64,000 nt of DNA, taken from an uncultured Dorea sp. (GTDB taxonomy: Bacteria > Bacillota > Clostridia > Lachnospirales > Lachnospiraceae). The stretch lies in contig CAJUMF010000003.1 in NCBI GenBank assembly GCA_910586965.1, forward strand, positions 62,001 through 126,000, in the 5' to 3' direction. Position 1 is the first letter of the stretch. Each line of letters starts with the position of its first letter. The position numbers and the translations under genes are program-made. Positions 17,109-26,416 of the stretch are shown here, one piece after another. Below the pieces are notes generated by a model. It was not told the origin of the DNA. It was given only the letters and a program-made list of their open reading frames with translations, and ran no database searches.

Positions 17109-17984
17109 ATGGGAAAGCCGACGCTTGGAAATCCGCAGAATACAATTGAAATTTTGAAGAAGTACCAGTTTTCTTTCCAGAAGAAATTCGGGCAGAATTT
17201 CCTGATTGATACGCATGTGCTGGATAAGATCATCCGAGCGGCGGATATCGGGAAAGATGATATGGTGCTGGAGATTGGGCCGGGCATCGGCACGATGACC
17301 CAGTATCTTGCGGAGGCGGCGGGGAAAGTTATAGCGGTTGAGATTGACAGGAACCTTATCCCGATTCTTGAGGACACTCTTGGCAGTTATGAGAATGTCC
17401 GCATTATAAATGAAGACGTCCTGAAACTGGATTTAAGAAAGCTTGTACAGGATGAGAATGGGGGAAAGCCTGTCAAGGTGGTGGCAAATCTTCCCTATTA
17501 TATTACGACGCCTATTATTATGGGGCTTTTTGAGGGAGATGTTCCGGTGAGCAGCATTACGGTGATGGTGCAGAAAGAAGTGGCGGAACGGATGAAGAGC
17601 GGCCCGGGAAATAAGGATTACGGCGCATTGTCGCTGGCGGTGCAGTATTATGCCGATACATACCTTGTGGCAAATGTGCCTCCGAACTGCTTTATGCCGC
17701 GCCCGAAAGTCGGTTCTGCAGTCATCCGCCTTACGAGGCATGAGAGGCCGCCGGTGGAGGCGGAGGATGAAAAGTTAATGTTTGACATTATCCGGGCGGC
17801 ATTTAATCAAAGAAGAAAGACGCTTGCCAATGGGCTTAACAATTCAGACAGGCTGGATTTTTCGAAGGAAACCATTGTAAATGCGATAGAACGTCTGGGA
17901 AAGGGAACAGGGGTGCGGGGGGAGGCGCTCACGCTGAAGGAATTTGCGGATTTAAGCAATTATCTTGCAGGGACTCGGACTTAG
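17109..17984 (+). CDS. rsmA: 16S rRNA dimethyladenosine transferase
   Basis: RsmA/KsgA of 291 residues, which dimethylates two adjacent adenines near the 3' end of 16S rRNA during 30S assembly. FGQNFLID is the conserved N-terminal motif, LEIGPGIGTMT binds S-adenosylmethionine and NLPYYITTP is the catalytic motif IV. An AT-rich 5' region with TATAAT at 17071-17076 probably contains its promoter. TCAGGAG before the ATG is the ribosome site. Confidence 0.95.
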   Translation: MGKPTLGNPQNTIEILKKYQFSFQKKFGQNFLIDTHVLDKIIRAADIGKDDMVLEIGPGIGTMTQYLAEAAGKVIAVEIDRNLIPILEDTLGSYENVRIINEDVLKLDLRKLVQDENGGKPVKVVANLPYYITTPIIMGLFEGDVPVSSITVMVQKEVAERMKSGPGNKDYGALSLAVQYYADTYLVANVPPNCFMPRPKVGSAVIRLTRHERPPVEAEDEKLMFDIIRAAFNQRRKTLANGLNNSDRLDFSKETIVNAIERLGKGTGVRGEALTLKEFADLSNYLAGTRT

Positions 17985-18032
17985 ACTGGTAACTCATAAA
18001 TTATTTATAACGCAGACAGAAAGGATGATAGG

Positions 18033-19409
18033 ATGACAAACAACGTAGAAAGAGCGTTATTTGAAATTACACCAGAGATTGAGCATTTTGCCGAATTGTG
18101 TGTAAAGAATAATGCAATCGACAAGGAACTGTATACAGAGTATGAGGTAAAACGGGGGTTGCGTGACTTGAACGGCAAAGGCGTTTTGGCTGGGCTTACC
18201 AACGTTTCCGATGTATGCGCGAAAAAGCTGGTGAATGGAAAAGAGGTTCCCTGTGCAGGTAAGCTCTACTATCGCGGATATAATATTAAGGATCTTGTAA
18301 ATGGCTTTTTGAAGGAAAAGCATTTCGGTTTTGAGGAGATTGCATATCTTCTTCTGTTCGGGGAATTACCCTCGGAGAAGGAGTTTAAGGAGTTTAAGGA
18401 GGAACTGATCGAAAGACGCACATTGCCGCCCAATTTTGTGCGGGATGTAATTATGAAGGCACCCAGCCGTGATATGATGAACAGCCTTTCGCGGTCCATC
18501 CTGAATCTTTACAGTTATGACATGAAGGCCGATGATACATCCATTCCGAATGTACTCAGACAGTGTCTTAATCTGATCAGCCAGTTTCCGATGATGATGG
18601 TATATGGCTATCATGCATATAATTACCGGAGAGGCGAGGATTTGTTTATCTATGCGCCGTCTTCCGAGCTTTCCATGGCGGAAAACATCCTGATGATGCT
18701 TAGAGAAGACCGAAAGTACTCCAAGCTGGAGGCGAAGATTCTTGATATGGCACTGGTTCTTCATATGGATCATGGCGGCGGTAATAATTCGACATTTACG
18801 ACGCATGTTGTCACATCATCGGGTACAGATACTTATTCTACGATGGCGGCGGCGATGGCTTCCTTAAAGGGACCGAAGCATGGCGGTGCAAATATCAAAG
18901 TGACAGAGATGTTCGAAGATATGAAAGAGAAGATATCTGACTGGAAGGATGAGGAGGAGGTACGCCGGTATCTCTATGACTTGCTTGAAAAGAAAGCATT
19001 TGATCAGAAAGGCTTGATCTATGGGATGGGTCATGCGGTATATTCCATATCTGACCCAAGAGCTGATATCTTTAAAAAGTTTGTGAAGCGCCTTGCCAGA
19101 GAAAAGGGCAGGGAGGAAGAGTATGCTTTGTATGAATCGGTGGAGAAGCTTGCGCCGAAGGTTATCGGAGAAAAGCGTAAGATCTACAAAGGCGTTAATG
19201 CGAATGTGGACTTTTACAGCGGCTTAGTCTATAGTATGCTGAATCTGCCCAAGTCACTGTATACTCCGATTTTTGCGGCAGCTCGTGTGGTGGGATGGAG
19301 TGCACACAGATTGGAAGAGCTGCAGAATGTAGATAAGATTATTCGTCCGGCGTACAAGCCGCTCGCGTCTTATAGGGATTATGTGCCGCTTCATGAGAGG
19401 AAAGAGTAA
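18033..19409 (+). CDS. gltA: Citrate synthase
   Basis: Citrate/2-methylcitrate synthase family, 458 residues; condenses oxaloacetate and acetyl-CoA. Catalytic landmarks: HMDHGGGNNSTF (first His), KHGGANIKV (second His) and GMGHAVYSISDPRA (Asp region). The last motif has Ala where E. coli GltA has Arg, as in mitochondrial enzymes, so it is not a defect. No aconitase or isocitrate dehydrogenase gene is adjacent. It follows rsmA by 48 bases and precedes a hydrolase by 9 to 15 bases. Confidence 0.9.
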   Translation: MTNNVERALFEITPEIEHFAELCVKNNAIDKELYTEYEVKRGLRDLNGKGVLAGLTNVSDVCAKKLVNGKEVPCAGKLYYRGYNIKDLVNGFLKEKHFGFEEIAYLLLFGELPSEKEFKEFKEELIERRTLPPNFVRDVIMKAPSRDMMNSLSRSILNLYSYDMKADDTSIPNVLRQCLNLISQFPMMMVYGYHAYNYRRGEDLFIYAPSSELSMAENILMMLREDRKYSKLEAKILDMALVLHMDHGGGNNSTFTTHVVTSSGTDTYSTMAAAMASLKGPKHGGANIKVTEMFEDMKEKISDWKDEEEVRRYLYDLLEKKAFDQKGLIYGMGHAVYSISDPRADIFKKFVKRLAREKGREEEYALYESVEKLAPKVIGEKRKIYKGVNANVDFYSGLVYSMLNLPKSLYTPIFAAARVVGWSAHRLEELQNVDKIIRPAYKPLASYRDYVPLHERKE

Positions 19410-19424
19410 TCAGAGGTAATGAGT

Positions 19425-20354
19425 ATGGAAAAGAGAGAGTTTTTCTTCAAATCCTGCGACCAGGTGACGAGGATACATGCCATAGAGTGGGTGCCTGACG
19501 GGGAGATTCGGGCGGTGCTGCAGATTTGCCATGGCATGACGGAGCATATCGGCAGGTATGATGAATTTGCAAGATATCTGGCAGCAAAAGGTTTTTATGT
19601 GGCAGGACATGACCATTTAGGACATGGACAGTCGGTGCAGGGTGAGGAGTATTACGGATATTTTCATGAGACGGAAGGGAATGCATATGTTGTAGGTGAT
19701 ATCCACAAGCTTCGTTACTGGATAAAAAAACATTATCCAGAGTGTCCGTATTTCATGTTGGGGCATAGTATGGGCTCCTTCCTTTTGCGCCAGTATTTGA
19801 CCTGCCGTAGTGAGGGGCTTTCGGGTGCGGTGATTATGGGGACCGGATACCACTGTATACCAGAAGTTGTGGCCGGACAGGCTTTATGCCGATTGATTGC
19901 GGCGTTCAGAGGATGGAAGTATCGGAGCCGGATGGTGAATGCCATAGGTTTTGGCGGTTTTAACCGAAGGTTTCTGCCCTGTGAGACAGATTTGGACTGG
20001 CTGACGTCAGATAAAGAAAAGCGGGATGAATATATTCAGGACCCGCATTGCGGCTTTGTCTTTACAGTAAATGGATATTATCATATGTTTGAGGGTATGA
20101 AGTACCTGGAAAAGCGCAAGAATATAGATAAGATACAAAAGGACTTGCCGATGCTTCTGATCTCGGGAGGGGATGACCCTGTTGGGGCATTCGGCAAGGG
20201 TGTCCGCAAAGTTCATAAGGAATATGCAGACGCCGGGATAGAAGACATAGAGCTCCGTCTGTACGAAGGGAAGCGGCATGAGATTCTTAATGAGACAGGC
20301 CGCGCACGAGTGTATGCAGACTGCTGGCAGTGGATGGAGAGATTTATCAGGTAA
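19425..20354 (+). CDS. Alpha/beta hydrolase, monoacylglycerol lipase-like
   Basis: Serine hydrolase of about 309 residues (Hydrolase_4/S33 group). ICHGMTEHIGRY supplies the oxyanion region, GHSMGS the nucleophile elbow with its Ser, GGDDPVG the acid region and GKRHEI the catalytic His. There is no signal peptide, so it is probably cytoplasmic. The ATG at 19425 is preferred because AGAGG lies 8 bases upstream; the ATG at 19419 is too close to it. Monoacylglycerol or lysophospholipid is a usual substrate for relatives; the actual one is unknown. A distant relative lies at 56376. Confidence 0.78.
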   Translation: MEKREFFFKSCDQVTRIHAIEWVPDGEIRAVLQICHGMTEHIGRYDEFARYLAAKGFYVAGHDHLGHGQSVQGEEYYGYFHETEGNAYVVGDIHKLRYWIKKHYPECPYFMLGHSMGSFLLRQYLTCRSEGLSGAVIMGTGYHCIPEVVAGQALCRLIAAFRGWKYRSRMVNAIGFGGFNRRFLPCETDLDWLTSDKEKRDEYIQDPHCGFVFTVNGYYHMFEGMKYLEKRKNIDKIQKDLPMLLISGGDDPVGAFGKGVRKVHKEYADAGIEDIELRLYEGKRHEILNETGRARVYADCWQWMERFIR

Positions 20355-20404
20355 GACAGGGCTTTGGCTCTTATATAAAGGAATGAGAAAAGGAGTTATT
20401 TTAC

Positions 20405-21796
20405 ATGGATTTGGTAACAATCAGGGAATTATACAAAAAACAGGAGAACTACATTGACAAGAAGGTGACGGTCGGCGGATGGGTCAGAAGTATCCGTGAC
20501 TCAAAGACTTTTGGCTTCATTGTGGTAAATGACGGGACATTTTTTAATCCTCTGCAGGTGGTGTACAGCGATAGGCTTGATAATTTTGCGGAAGTCTCCA
20601 AGTTGAATGTGGGGGCGGCGATCATAGTGACGGGAACGCTGGTGGCAACGCCCCAGGCCAAGCAGCCTTTTGAGATTCAGGCAGACAGTGTTGACGTAGA
20701 AGGGGCGTCGGCACCGGATTATCCGTTGCAGAAAAAACGCCACGGATTTGAGTATTTAAGAACTGTGTCCCACTTAAGACCGCGGACTAACACGTTTCAG
20801 GCCGTGTTCCGTGTGCGCTCTTTGACAGCGTATGCGATCCATAAGTTTTTTCAGGAAAGAGATTTTGTGTATGTGCATACTCCGTTGATTACCGGGAGCG
20901 ACTGTGAGGGTGCCGGGGAGATGTTCAGAGTTACAACACTTGACATGGGAAATCCGCCTAAGAATGAGGATGGAAGCATTGATTATTCCCAGGATTTCTT
21001 TGGGAAGGAGACGAATCTTACAGTGAGCGGGCAGCTCAACGGGGAAACTTATGCCCAGGCTTTCCGCAATATCTATACTTTCGGGCCGACTTTCCGCGCG
21101 GAGAATTCCAACACGACAAGACATGCGGCCGAATTCTGGATGATTGAGCCGGAGATGGCATTTGCGGATCTTGATGACAATATGGCGCTTGCGGAAGACA
21201 TGTTAAAGTACATCATCAATTATGTGATGGAGCAGGCGCCGGAAGAGATGAATTTCTTTAATTCTTTCGTGGATAAGGGATTGATCGAACGGCTTCGCAA
21301 TGTGGCATCCTCGGATTTTGCACGGGTTACCTATACAGAGGCGATTGAGCTTCTGGAAAAGAATAATGATAATTTTGAATATAAAGTGTCCTGGGGCGCA
21401 GACTTGCAGACCGAGCATGAGCGGTATCTGACCGAGCAGGTATATAAGCGCCCGGTATTCGTAACGGGTTACCCGAAGGATATCAAAGCCTTCTATATGA
21501 AGATGAATGATGACAACAAGACAGTAGCAGCCGTTGACTGCCTGGTGCCGGGCATCGGTGAGATCATCGGCGGCAGCCAGAGGGAGGATGACTATGGGAA
21601 ACTTCTGGCAAGGATGAAAGAGATGGGACTCAAGGAAGAGGATTACGGCTTCTATCTGGATCTGCGCAAATACGGCTCCACAAGACACTCCGGATTCGGT
21701 CTTGGTTTCGAGCGCTGTGTCATGTATCTGACCGGCATGGGCAATATCCGTGATGTCATCCCGTTCCCAAGGACTGTAAACAATTGCGATTTATAA
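20405..21796 (+). CDS. asnS: Asparaginyl-tRNA synthetase
   Basis: Class II aminoacyl-tRNA synthetase of 463 residues. An N-terminal OB-fold anticodon-binding domain (about residues 15-105) is followed by the catalytic core: [19 protein letters not shown] is class II motif 2 and [12 protein letters not shown] motif 3. It charges tRNA-Asn with asparagine. AAGGAG precedes the ATG. Single-copy housekeeping gene of usual length. Confidence 0.96.
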   Translation: MDLVTIRELYKKQENYIDKKVTVGGWVRSIRDSKTFGFIVVNDGTFFNPLQVVYSDRLDNFAEVSKLNVGAAIIVTGTLVATPQAKQPFEIQADSVDVEGASAPDYPLQKKRHGFEYLRTVSHLRPRTNTFQAVFRVRSLTAYAIHKFFQERDFVYVHTPLITGSDCEGAGEMFRVTTLDMGNPPKNEDGSIDYSQDFFGKETNLTVSGQLNGETYAQAFRNIYTFGPTFRAENSNTTRHAAEFWMIEPEMAFADLDDNMALAEDMLKYIINYVMEQAPEEMNFFNSFVDKGLIERLRNVASSDFARVTYTEAIELLEKNNDNFEYKVSWGADLQTEHERYLTEQVYKRPVFVTGYPKDIKAFYMKMNDDNKTVAAVDCLVPGIGEIIGGSQREDDYGKLLARMKEMGLKEEDYGFYLDLRKYGSTRHSGFGLGFERCVMYLTGMGNIRDVIPFPRTVNNCDL

Positions 21797-21826
21797 TATA
21801 GTCCCTAATGCAAAGGAGGAATCTGA

Positions 21827-22516
21827 ATGAACATTTTAGTAGTAGACGATGAGAAAGAGATTGCAGATGTTATAGAACTTTATCTTCAAAATGACCAGTA
21901 TACAGTATATAAATTCTATACGGGAGAAGATGCACTTGCCTGTGTTCATAGCATGAAGATAGATCTCGCTATTCTTGATATCATGCTGCCGGATGTAGAT
22001 GGGTTTCAGATTCTTAAGCAGATAAGGGAAAAGTACAGATTCCCGGTCATTATGCTGACGGCAAAGACAGAATATATGGACAAGATCACAGGTCTTACAT
22101 TGGGAGCAGATGACTATATGCCTAAACCGTTTAATCCACTGGAGTTGGTGGCAAGGGTAAAAGCTCAGCTCCGCAGGTATACGCAGTATAATGACGGCGG
22201 GAAAGAAACCGGGGATATTATAGACATTGGGGGGCTGTTTCTCAACAGGACCTCCCATGAATGTGTCTATAATGAGATTCCCCTCACTTTAACTCCTATT
22301 GAGTTCGATGTACTCTGGCTGTTATGCGAGAACAGAGGCAAGGTTATTAGCTCCGAAGAGCTTTTTGAAAAAGTATGGCATGAAAAATATTATAAGAACA
22401 GCAACAATACAGTGATGGTACATATCAGGCATCTCAGAGAAAAGATGAGCGGACCCATGGGAAAGTCGGATTTCATCAAGACAGTTTGGGGAGTGGGATA
22501 CAAGGTTGAAGAATAA
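21827..22516 (+). CDS. OmpR-family response regulator, VanR-like
   Basis: Response regulator of 229 residues. The receiver domain has acidic DDE near the N terminus, phospho-acceptor Asp51 in LAILDIMLPD and KPF near residue 105; a winged-helix DNA-binding domain follows from about 130. The first half is strikingly similar in pattern to VanR (EIADVIELYL, ITGLTLGADDY). No vanH, vanA/B or vanX gene is present, so this is a VanR relative, not evidence of vancomycin resistance. Its end overlaps the kinase start by 11 bases. Confidence 0.85.
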   Translation: MNILVVDDEKEIADVIELYLQNDQYTVYKFYTGEDALACVHSMKIDLAILDIMLPDVDGFQILKQIREKYRFPVIMLTAKTEYMDKITGLTLGADDYMPKPFNPLELVARVKAQLRRYTQYNDGGKETGDIIDIGGLFLNRTSHECVYNEIPLTLTPIEFDVLWLLCENRGKVISSEELFEKVWHEKYYKNSNNTVMVHIRHLREKMSGPMGKSDFIKTVWGVGYKVEE

Positions 22517-23765
22517 TTATCTGAAATTAAAGCTCAGTATACTCTTGCAGACTGTTCTTGTCACGGCAATTACAGTTTTGGTCGGCGGATTTCTGCTGGA
22601 TTATGTAGTTGACGGCATTTACAATGACAGTTTTGCAAAGACATTTGTGAGTGCATTGATGTCTTTGCATATAAAAGAGGAAACAGCAATCCGGTTATAT
22701 TGGAGCCTCATAGGAAATAATAAGACGTTTTTTATGATTTTAGGTTTCCTGCTTTTATTTGCATTATTTTTTTATGTGGCATTGTCGAAGATGACAAAAT
22801 ATCTGGATCAGGTGGGAGACGGCATAGAGAATATTATATCTGATTCCAATGAGCCGGTGCATCTCATCACAGAATTGAAGCCCATAGAGATACGGCTGAA
22901 TGAGATAAAGGCAACACTTCGCCGGCAAGAACTGGAATCCGTAGCCAGCGAAAAGAAGAAGAATGATCTGGTTCTTTTCCTGGCACATGACCTAAAGACG
23001 CCGCTGACATCAGTGGTGGCTTATCTTACGATGCTTGACGGGCATCCGGACATGAATTCGGAAGAGCGGGAGAAATATATCCATATTGCTCTGGAGAAAT
23101 CTATAAGATTAGGGGATTTGATCAATGAATTCTTTGATATTACACGCTACAATCTTCAGGATATTGAATTAGAACCTGTAGAGATCAATCTTTCGTTGAT
23201 GCTAGAGCAACTTGCAGATGAGCTTTACGGCGTTTTATTGGAACGGCAATTATCATGTGAAGTAGAGGTGGAGGAAAACCTGGAAGTATACGGGGATCCT
23301 GATAAACTTGCCCGTGTCTTTGATAATATTTTGCGCAATGCGATTGCATATTGTTATGGGAATACGAAGATTCTTATCGGTGCAAAAAGAAAAGGCCGGG
23401 ATGTGGAGATTACGTTTACAAACGAAGGTGATAAGATACCCGGAGCAATGCTGCAGACCATTTTTGAAAAATTTTATCGTGTGGATGGCTCCAGGTCCAG
23501 CGGTACAGGCGGGGCAGGGCTTGGACTGGCGATTGCGAAAGAGATTGTTGAGCTGCACGGCGGGCGTGTCATGGCGAAAAGCGACGATTTGAAGACACAG
23601 TTTATTGTAACACTGCCGTCAAAAGTGCAGGAGGAAGCAGAAAGGGAGACGGATGAGATTCATACACATCGCAGACGTGCATTTGGGGGCAAAACCAGAC
23701 GCGGGAAGCGCATACGGACCATTGCGCGAGGGAGAAATATGGACAAGCCTGGAAAAGATCGTTAA
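22506..23765 (+). CDS. Sensor histidine kinase, VanS-like
   Basis: Membrane sensor kinase of 419 residues. Two membrane helices at about 10-30 and 75-92 enclose a short outside loop, then a HAMP-like linker, His161 in LAHDLKTPLTS, and an ATPase domain with N box NILRNAIAY and GTGGAGLGLAIAKE. The TTG start at 22506 lies inside the regulator gene and gives a normal N terminus. The C-terminal 37 residues are basic, lie beyond the usual end of the domain and overlap the next gene by 113 bases in another frame, as if an earlier stop codon had been lost. The ligand is unknown. Confidence 0.83.
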   Translation: MKNNYLKLKLSILLQTVLVTAITVLVGGFLLDYVVDGIYNDSFAKTFVSALMSLHIKEETAIRLYWSLIGNNKTFFMILGFLLLFALFFYVALSKMTKYLDQVGDGIENIISDSNEPVHLITELKPIEIRLNEIKATLRRQELESVASEKKKNDLVLFLAHDLKTPLTSVVAYLTMLDGHPDMNSEEREKYIHIALEKSIRLGDLINEFFDITRYNLQDIELEPVEINLSLMLEQLADELYGVLLERQLSCEVEVEENLEVYGDPDKLARVFDNILRNAIAYCYGNTKILIGAKRKGRDVEITFTNEGDKIPGAMLQTIFEKFYRVDGSRSSGTGGAGLGLAIAKEIVELHGGRVMAKSDDLKTQFIVTLPSKVQEEAERETDEIHTHRRRAFGGKTRRGKRIRTIARGRNMDKPGKDR

Positions 23766-24708
23766 TTTATGCAGGGATGAGGAGATAGAACTTCTTTTGA
23801 TCGCAGGCGATTTGTTCCACAGACAGCCGTTGCTCCGCGAATTAAAAGAAGTAAATGGATTGTTCCTGAGATTATCGAAAACACAAGTGGTACTCTGTGC
23901 GGGCAATCACGATTATCTGAAAAAAGACTCTTATTATCGGACTTTTCCATGGGCGAAGCATGTGCATATGATACAGGACAGCAATTGGGAAATTATTGAA
24001 CTGCCGGAGATTGGAGCGGCAGTTTGCGGGTTCAGCTATGAGTCAAAAGAAAGAGAAGATAAGCCTTATGCGGGAAAAAGGGCAGAGGGGCGGCAGCCGG
24101 CAGAGATTCTGATGATGCATGGCGGGGATGAACGGCATGTGTCGGTGAAAAAGGAGGAAGTCCTGCAACTGGGGTATGATTATGTGGCTCTTGGACATAT
24201 CCATAAGCCGCAGAATATGGTTCCGGGAAAGATGGCATACTGCGGAGCACTTGAACCTATAGATCGGAATGATATGGGAAGGCATGGGTATATCTGCGGA
24301 GAAATAAAAGATAAAAAGTGCAAGGTGAAGTTCGTACCGTCAGCGCTCAGAGAATATATCCAAGTCAAAGTTCCGGCGGCAGCAGATATGAGCGGCAGTG
24401 AGTTAAAGGAAAAGATAAAAAAGATAATTGAAGAGAAGGGCATTGAAAACATATATAAAATTATGATAACAGGCTTCCGGAGTCCGGATATTCTGTTTGA
24501 TCTGCAAGCGATGGACGTATATGGGAATATTGTCGAACTGATTGACGATACGAAGCCTTTTTTCAATTTTGAAAAAATTAAAGTAAAAAACAAGGGAAAC
24601 ATACTGGGAGAGTTGATTGAGCAACTGGAAGGGTATGGAGAAGATTCGCTTCAGTACAGGGCGATGTGCGAAGGAGTACGGGCGTTGATGGAGACGAGAA
24701 GGGACTGA
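23653..24708 (+). CDS. SbcD/YhaO-like DNA repair nuclease
   Basis: Calcineurin-like metallophosphoesterase of 351 residues. Metal-binding motifs in order: DVHLG, GDLFH, GNHDY, MHGGDE and GHIHKPQ. This is the pattern of SbcD/Mre11 and Bacillus YhaO nucleases, which work with an SbcC/Rad50-type ATPase; the next gene encodes one. The ATG lies inside the histidine kinase frame and follows AAGGGAGACGG. Expected role: processing of DNA ends or hairpins. Confidence 0.83.
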   Translation: MRFIHIADVHLGAKPDAGSAYGPLREGEIWTSLEKIVNLCRDEEIELLLIAGDLFHRQPLLRELKEVNGLFLRLSKTQVVLCAGNHDYLKKDSYYRTFPWAKHVHMIQDSNWEIIELPEIGAAVCGFSYESKEREDKPYAGKRAEGRQPAEILMMHGGDERHVSVKKEEVLQLGYDYVALGHIHKPQNMVPGKMAYCGALEPIDRNDMGRHGYICGEIKDKKCKVKFVPSALREYIQVKVPAAADMSGSELKEKIKKIIEEKGIENIYKIMITGFRSPDILFDLQAMDVYGNIVELIDDTKPFFNFEKIKVKNKGNILGELIEQLEGYGEDSLQYRAMCEGVRALMETRRD

Positions 24709-24712
24709 CCGG

Positions 24713-26269
24713 ATGAAGATTTTGGAGATGATGATCAGAAATTTCGGGAAATTATCGAATCGGCATATAGAGTTATCCGATGGAATAAATCTTATATATG
24801 GTGAGAATGAATCGGGAAAGTCCACGGTTCATACATTTTTAAGGGCAATGTTTTTCGGGCTTGAGCGGGCAAGAGGGAGGGCTGCGGCAAATGATGCTTA
24901 CAGCCTGTATGAACCATGGGAGAATCCGAATTATTATTCCGGCGCAGTGAAGTTTGAAAGCGGTGGAAAGTTTTTTTTGTTGGATAGGAATTTTGATAAG
25001 TTTTCAAAAAAAGCAGAGATTTTCTGTGAGGACGACGGAGAAGAGCTGTCTGTAGAAAATGGTGATCTTGAGATGCTGCTGGGAGAATTTTCAGAGCCGG
25101 TCTATAATAATACAGTATCCGTCGGACAGCTTCATGCACAGCCGGGCCAGGAGCTATCGGCGGCGCTTCGTGATTATGCAACGAATTATTATGCGTCGGG
25201 CGGAGGGGATCTGAATCTTGATGCAGCGCTTTTGCAGCTTAGAGAGCGGAAGAAGGAGATCGAACGGCAGATAAAAGAGGATTTCCGTAAAAAGCAGGTA
25301 AAGCGGGAGCAAGTAGAGCAGGAGGCCTCTTATATCTGGCGGGAAATACACAGGCTTCAAACGGAAAGAGAAGATCTCAAAGAAAAAATTGCTTACCGCA
25401 TAGAACACCAACCATCACGAGGGGAGCCGGAGAATAATCGAGTGATCGACGAGCTTCGCCCTGGGAAATGGAGGATACATCCGCTGGAGATTTTTGTGTT
25501 TATCGTAGCAGTTGTATTAGTATTTATGTTTATCCGCAGACCGTGGAATTATCTTGTGGCCATCGTACTTGCCCTGCTATGCCTGATCTATACGTGGAAT
25601 CGGCTTAAGGTCAGCAAGAAGCAGGAAAAGACCGAACCGGAAAAGATTCTGGAGGAGATTATGCCGGAGGAGGAAAAGATTCCGCTGGAGCGGCTTTATT
25701 GGGAGCTGGAACGGGAGGAAGAAGAGCTTGGGGAAAAACAAGTGCAATACAGTAACCTCCGAGAGCAATTGGAAGAGATGGACGAGATGGGCGAGGAGTT
25801 CTGGGAGCAGGAGAAGATGCGTGAGGCAGTAGATCTGGCGGCAGATACAATTAATAGATTGTCTGCGAGGCTTCAAAAACGGATGGAACAAAAGATGAAT
25901 GATCTTCTGTCAGAGGTGATATACGATCTGACAGGCGGAAAATACAGCCGTCTGGTAATCGGCGAAGGGCTCAGACCGAGTCTTTTACGGGATGGGAAAA
26001 AGATCCCTGTAGAACGGGTGAGCGTAAGTACCGCAGAGCAGGTGTATCTGGCGCTGCGCATGGTGTCTGCAAAAGTCTTTCAGGAAGAGGAACTGCCGGT
26101 TTTGTTAGATGATACGTTTGCGTATTATGATGATATACGTCTTAAAAATACGCTTAGATGGCTGGAGAAGAATAAAGAACAAGTGATTTTGTTTACCTGC
26201 CAGAACAGAGAGGAAGAAGCATTGAAGGAAATGGGGATTCCATATCGAAAAATCACTCTTGAAAGGTAA
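24713..26269 (+). CDS. Short membrane-anchored SbcC/YhaN-like ATPase
   Basis: ABC/SMC-type ATPase of 518 residues. Walker A is GENESGKST at residues 30-38; the C-terminal half has STAEQVYLALRM as signature and LLDDTFAYYD as Walker B. Coiled coils at about 170-230 and 305-370 are linked not by a zinc hook but by two adjacent membrane helices at about 257-297. YhaN proteins have the same idea, but Bacillus YhaN is nearly twice as long. It starts 4 bases after the SbcD-like gene. The pair could process DNA ends at the membrane; that is inference. Confidence 0.78.
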   Translation: MKILEMMIRNFGKLSNRHIELSDGINLIYGENESGKSTVHTFLRAMFFGLERARGRAAANDAYSLYEPWENPNYYSGAVKFESGGKFFLLDRNFDKFSKKAEIFCEDDGEELSVENGDLEMLLGEFSEPVYNNTVSVGQLHAQPGQELSAALRDYATNYYASGGGDLNLDAALLQLRERKKEIERQIKEDFRKKQVKREQVEQEASYIWREIHRLQTEREDLKEKIAYRIEHQPSRGEPENNRVIDELRPGKWRIHPLEIFVFIVAVVLVFMFIRRPWNYLVAIVLALLCLIYTWNRLKVSKKQEKTEPEKILEEIMPEEEKIPLERLYWELEREEEELGEKQVQYSNLREQLEEMDEMGEEFWEQEKMREAVDLAADTINRLSARLQKRMEQKMNDLLSEVIYDLTGGKYSRLVIGEGLRPSLLRDGKKIPVERVSVSTAEQVYLALRMVSAKVFQEEELPVLLDDTFAYYDDIRLKNTLRWLEKNKEQVILFTCQNREEEALKEMGIPYRKITLER

Positions 26270-26277
26270 AAGCAGAA

Positions 26278-26316
26278 AACATTACCGCCATTACAAAAGT
26301 AATGGCGGTGAATGTT
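26278..26316. terminator. Bidirectional terminator between convergent operons
   Basis: AACATTACCGCCATTAC at 26278-26294 pairs with GTAATGGCGGTGAATGTT at 26299-26316 around an AAAA loop. It separates the SbcC-like gene from the oppositely directed prs gene. T-runs are short on both sides. Confidence 0.65.
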
Positions 26317-26416
26317 AAGGGTTAGGTTCATTTAAATAATATTTTTTTGGATAAGCTTTCCTTATCCTGTTACACATTTAGAATACCACATTTTTCCAAA
26401 AAGGGCAAGATAAAAA

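Noticed and set aside
21827..23765. Vancomycin resistance locus
   Set aside because: The regulator pair is VanRS-like but no vanH, ligase, vanX or vanY gene is present nearby.
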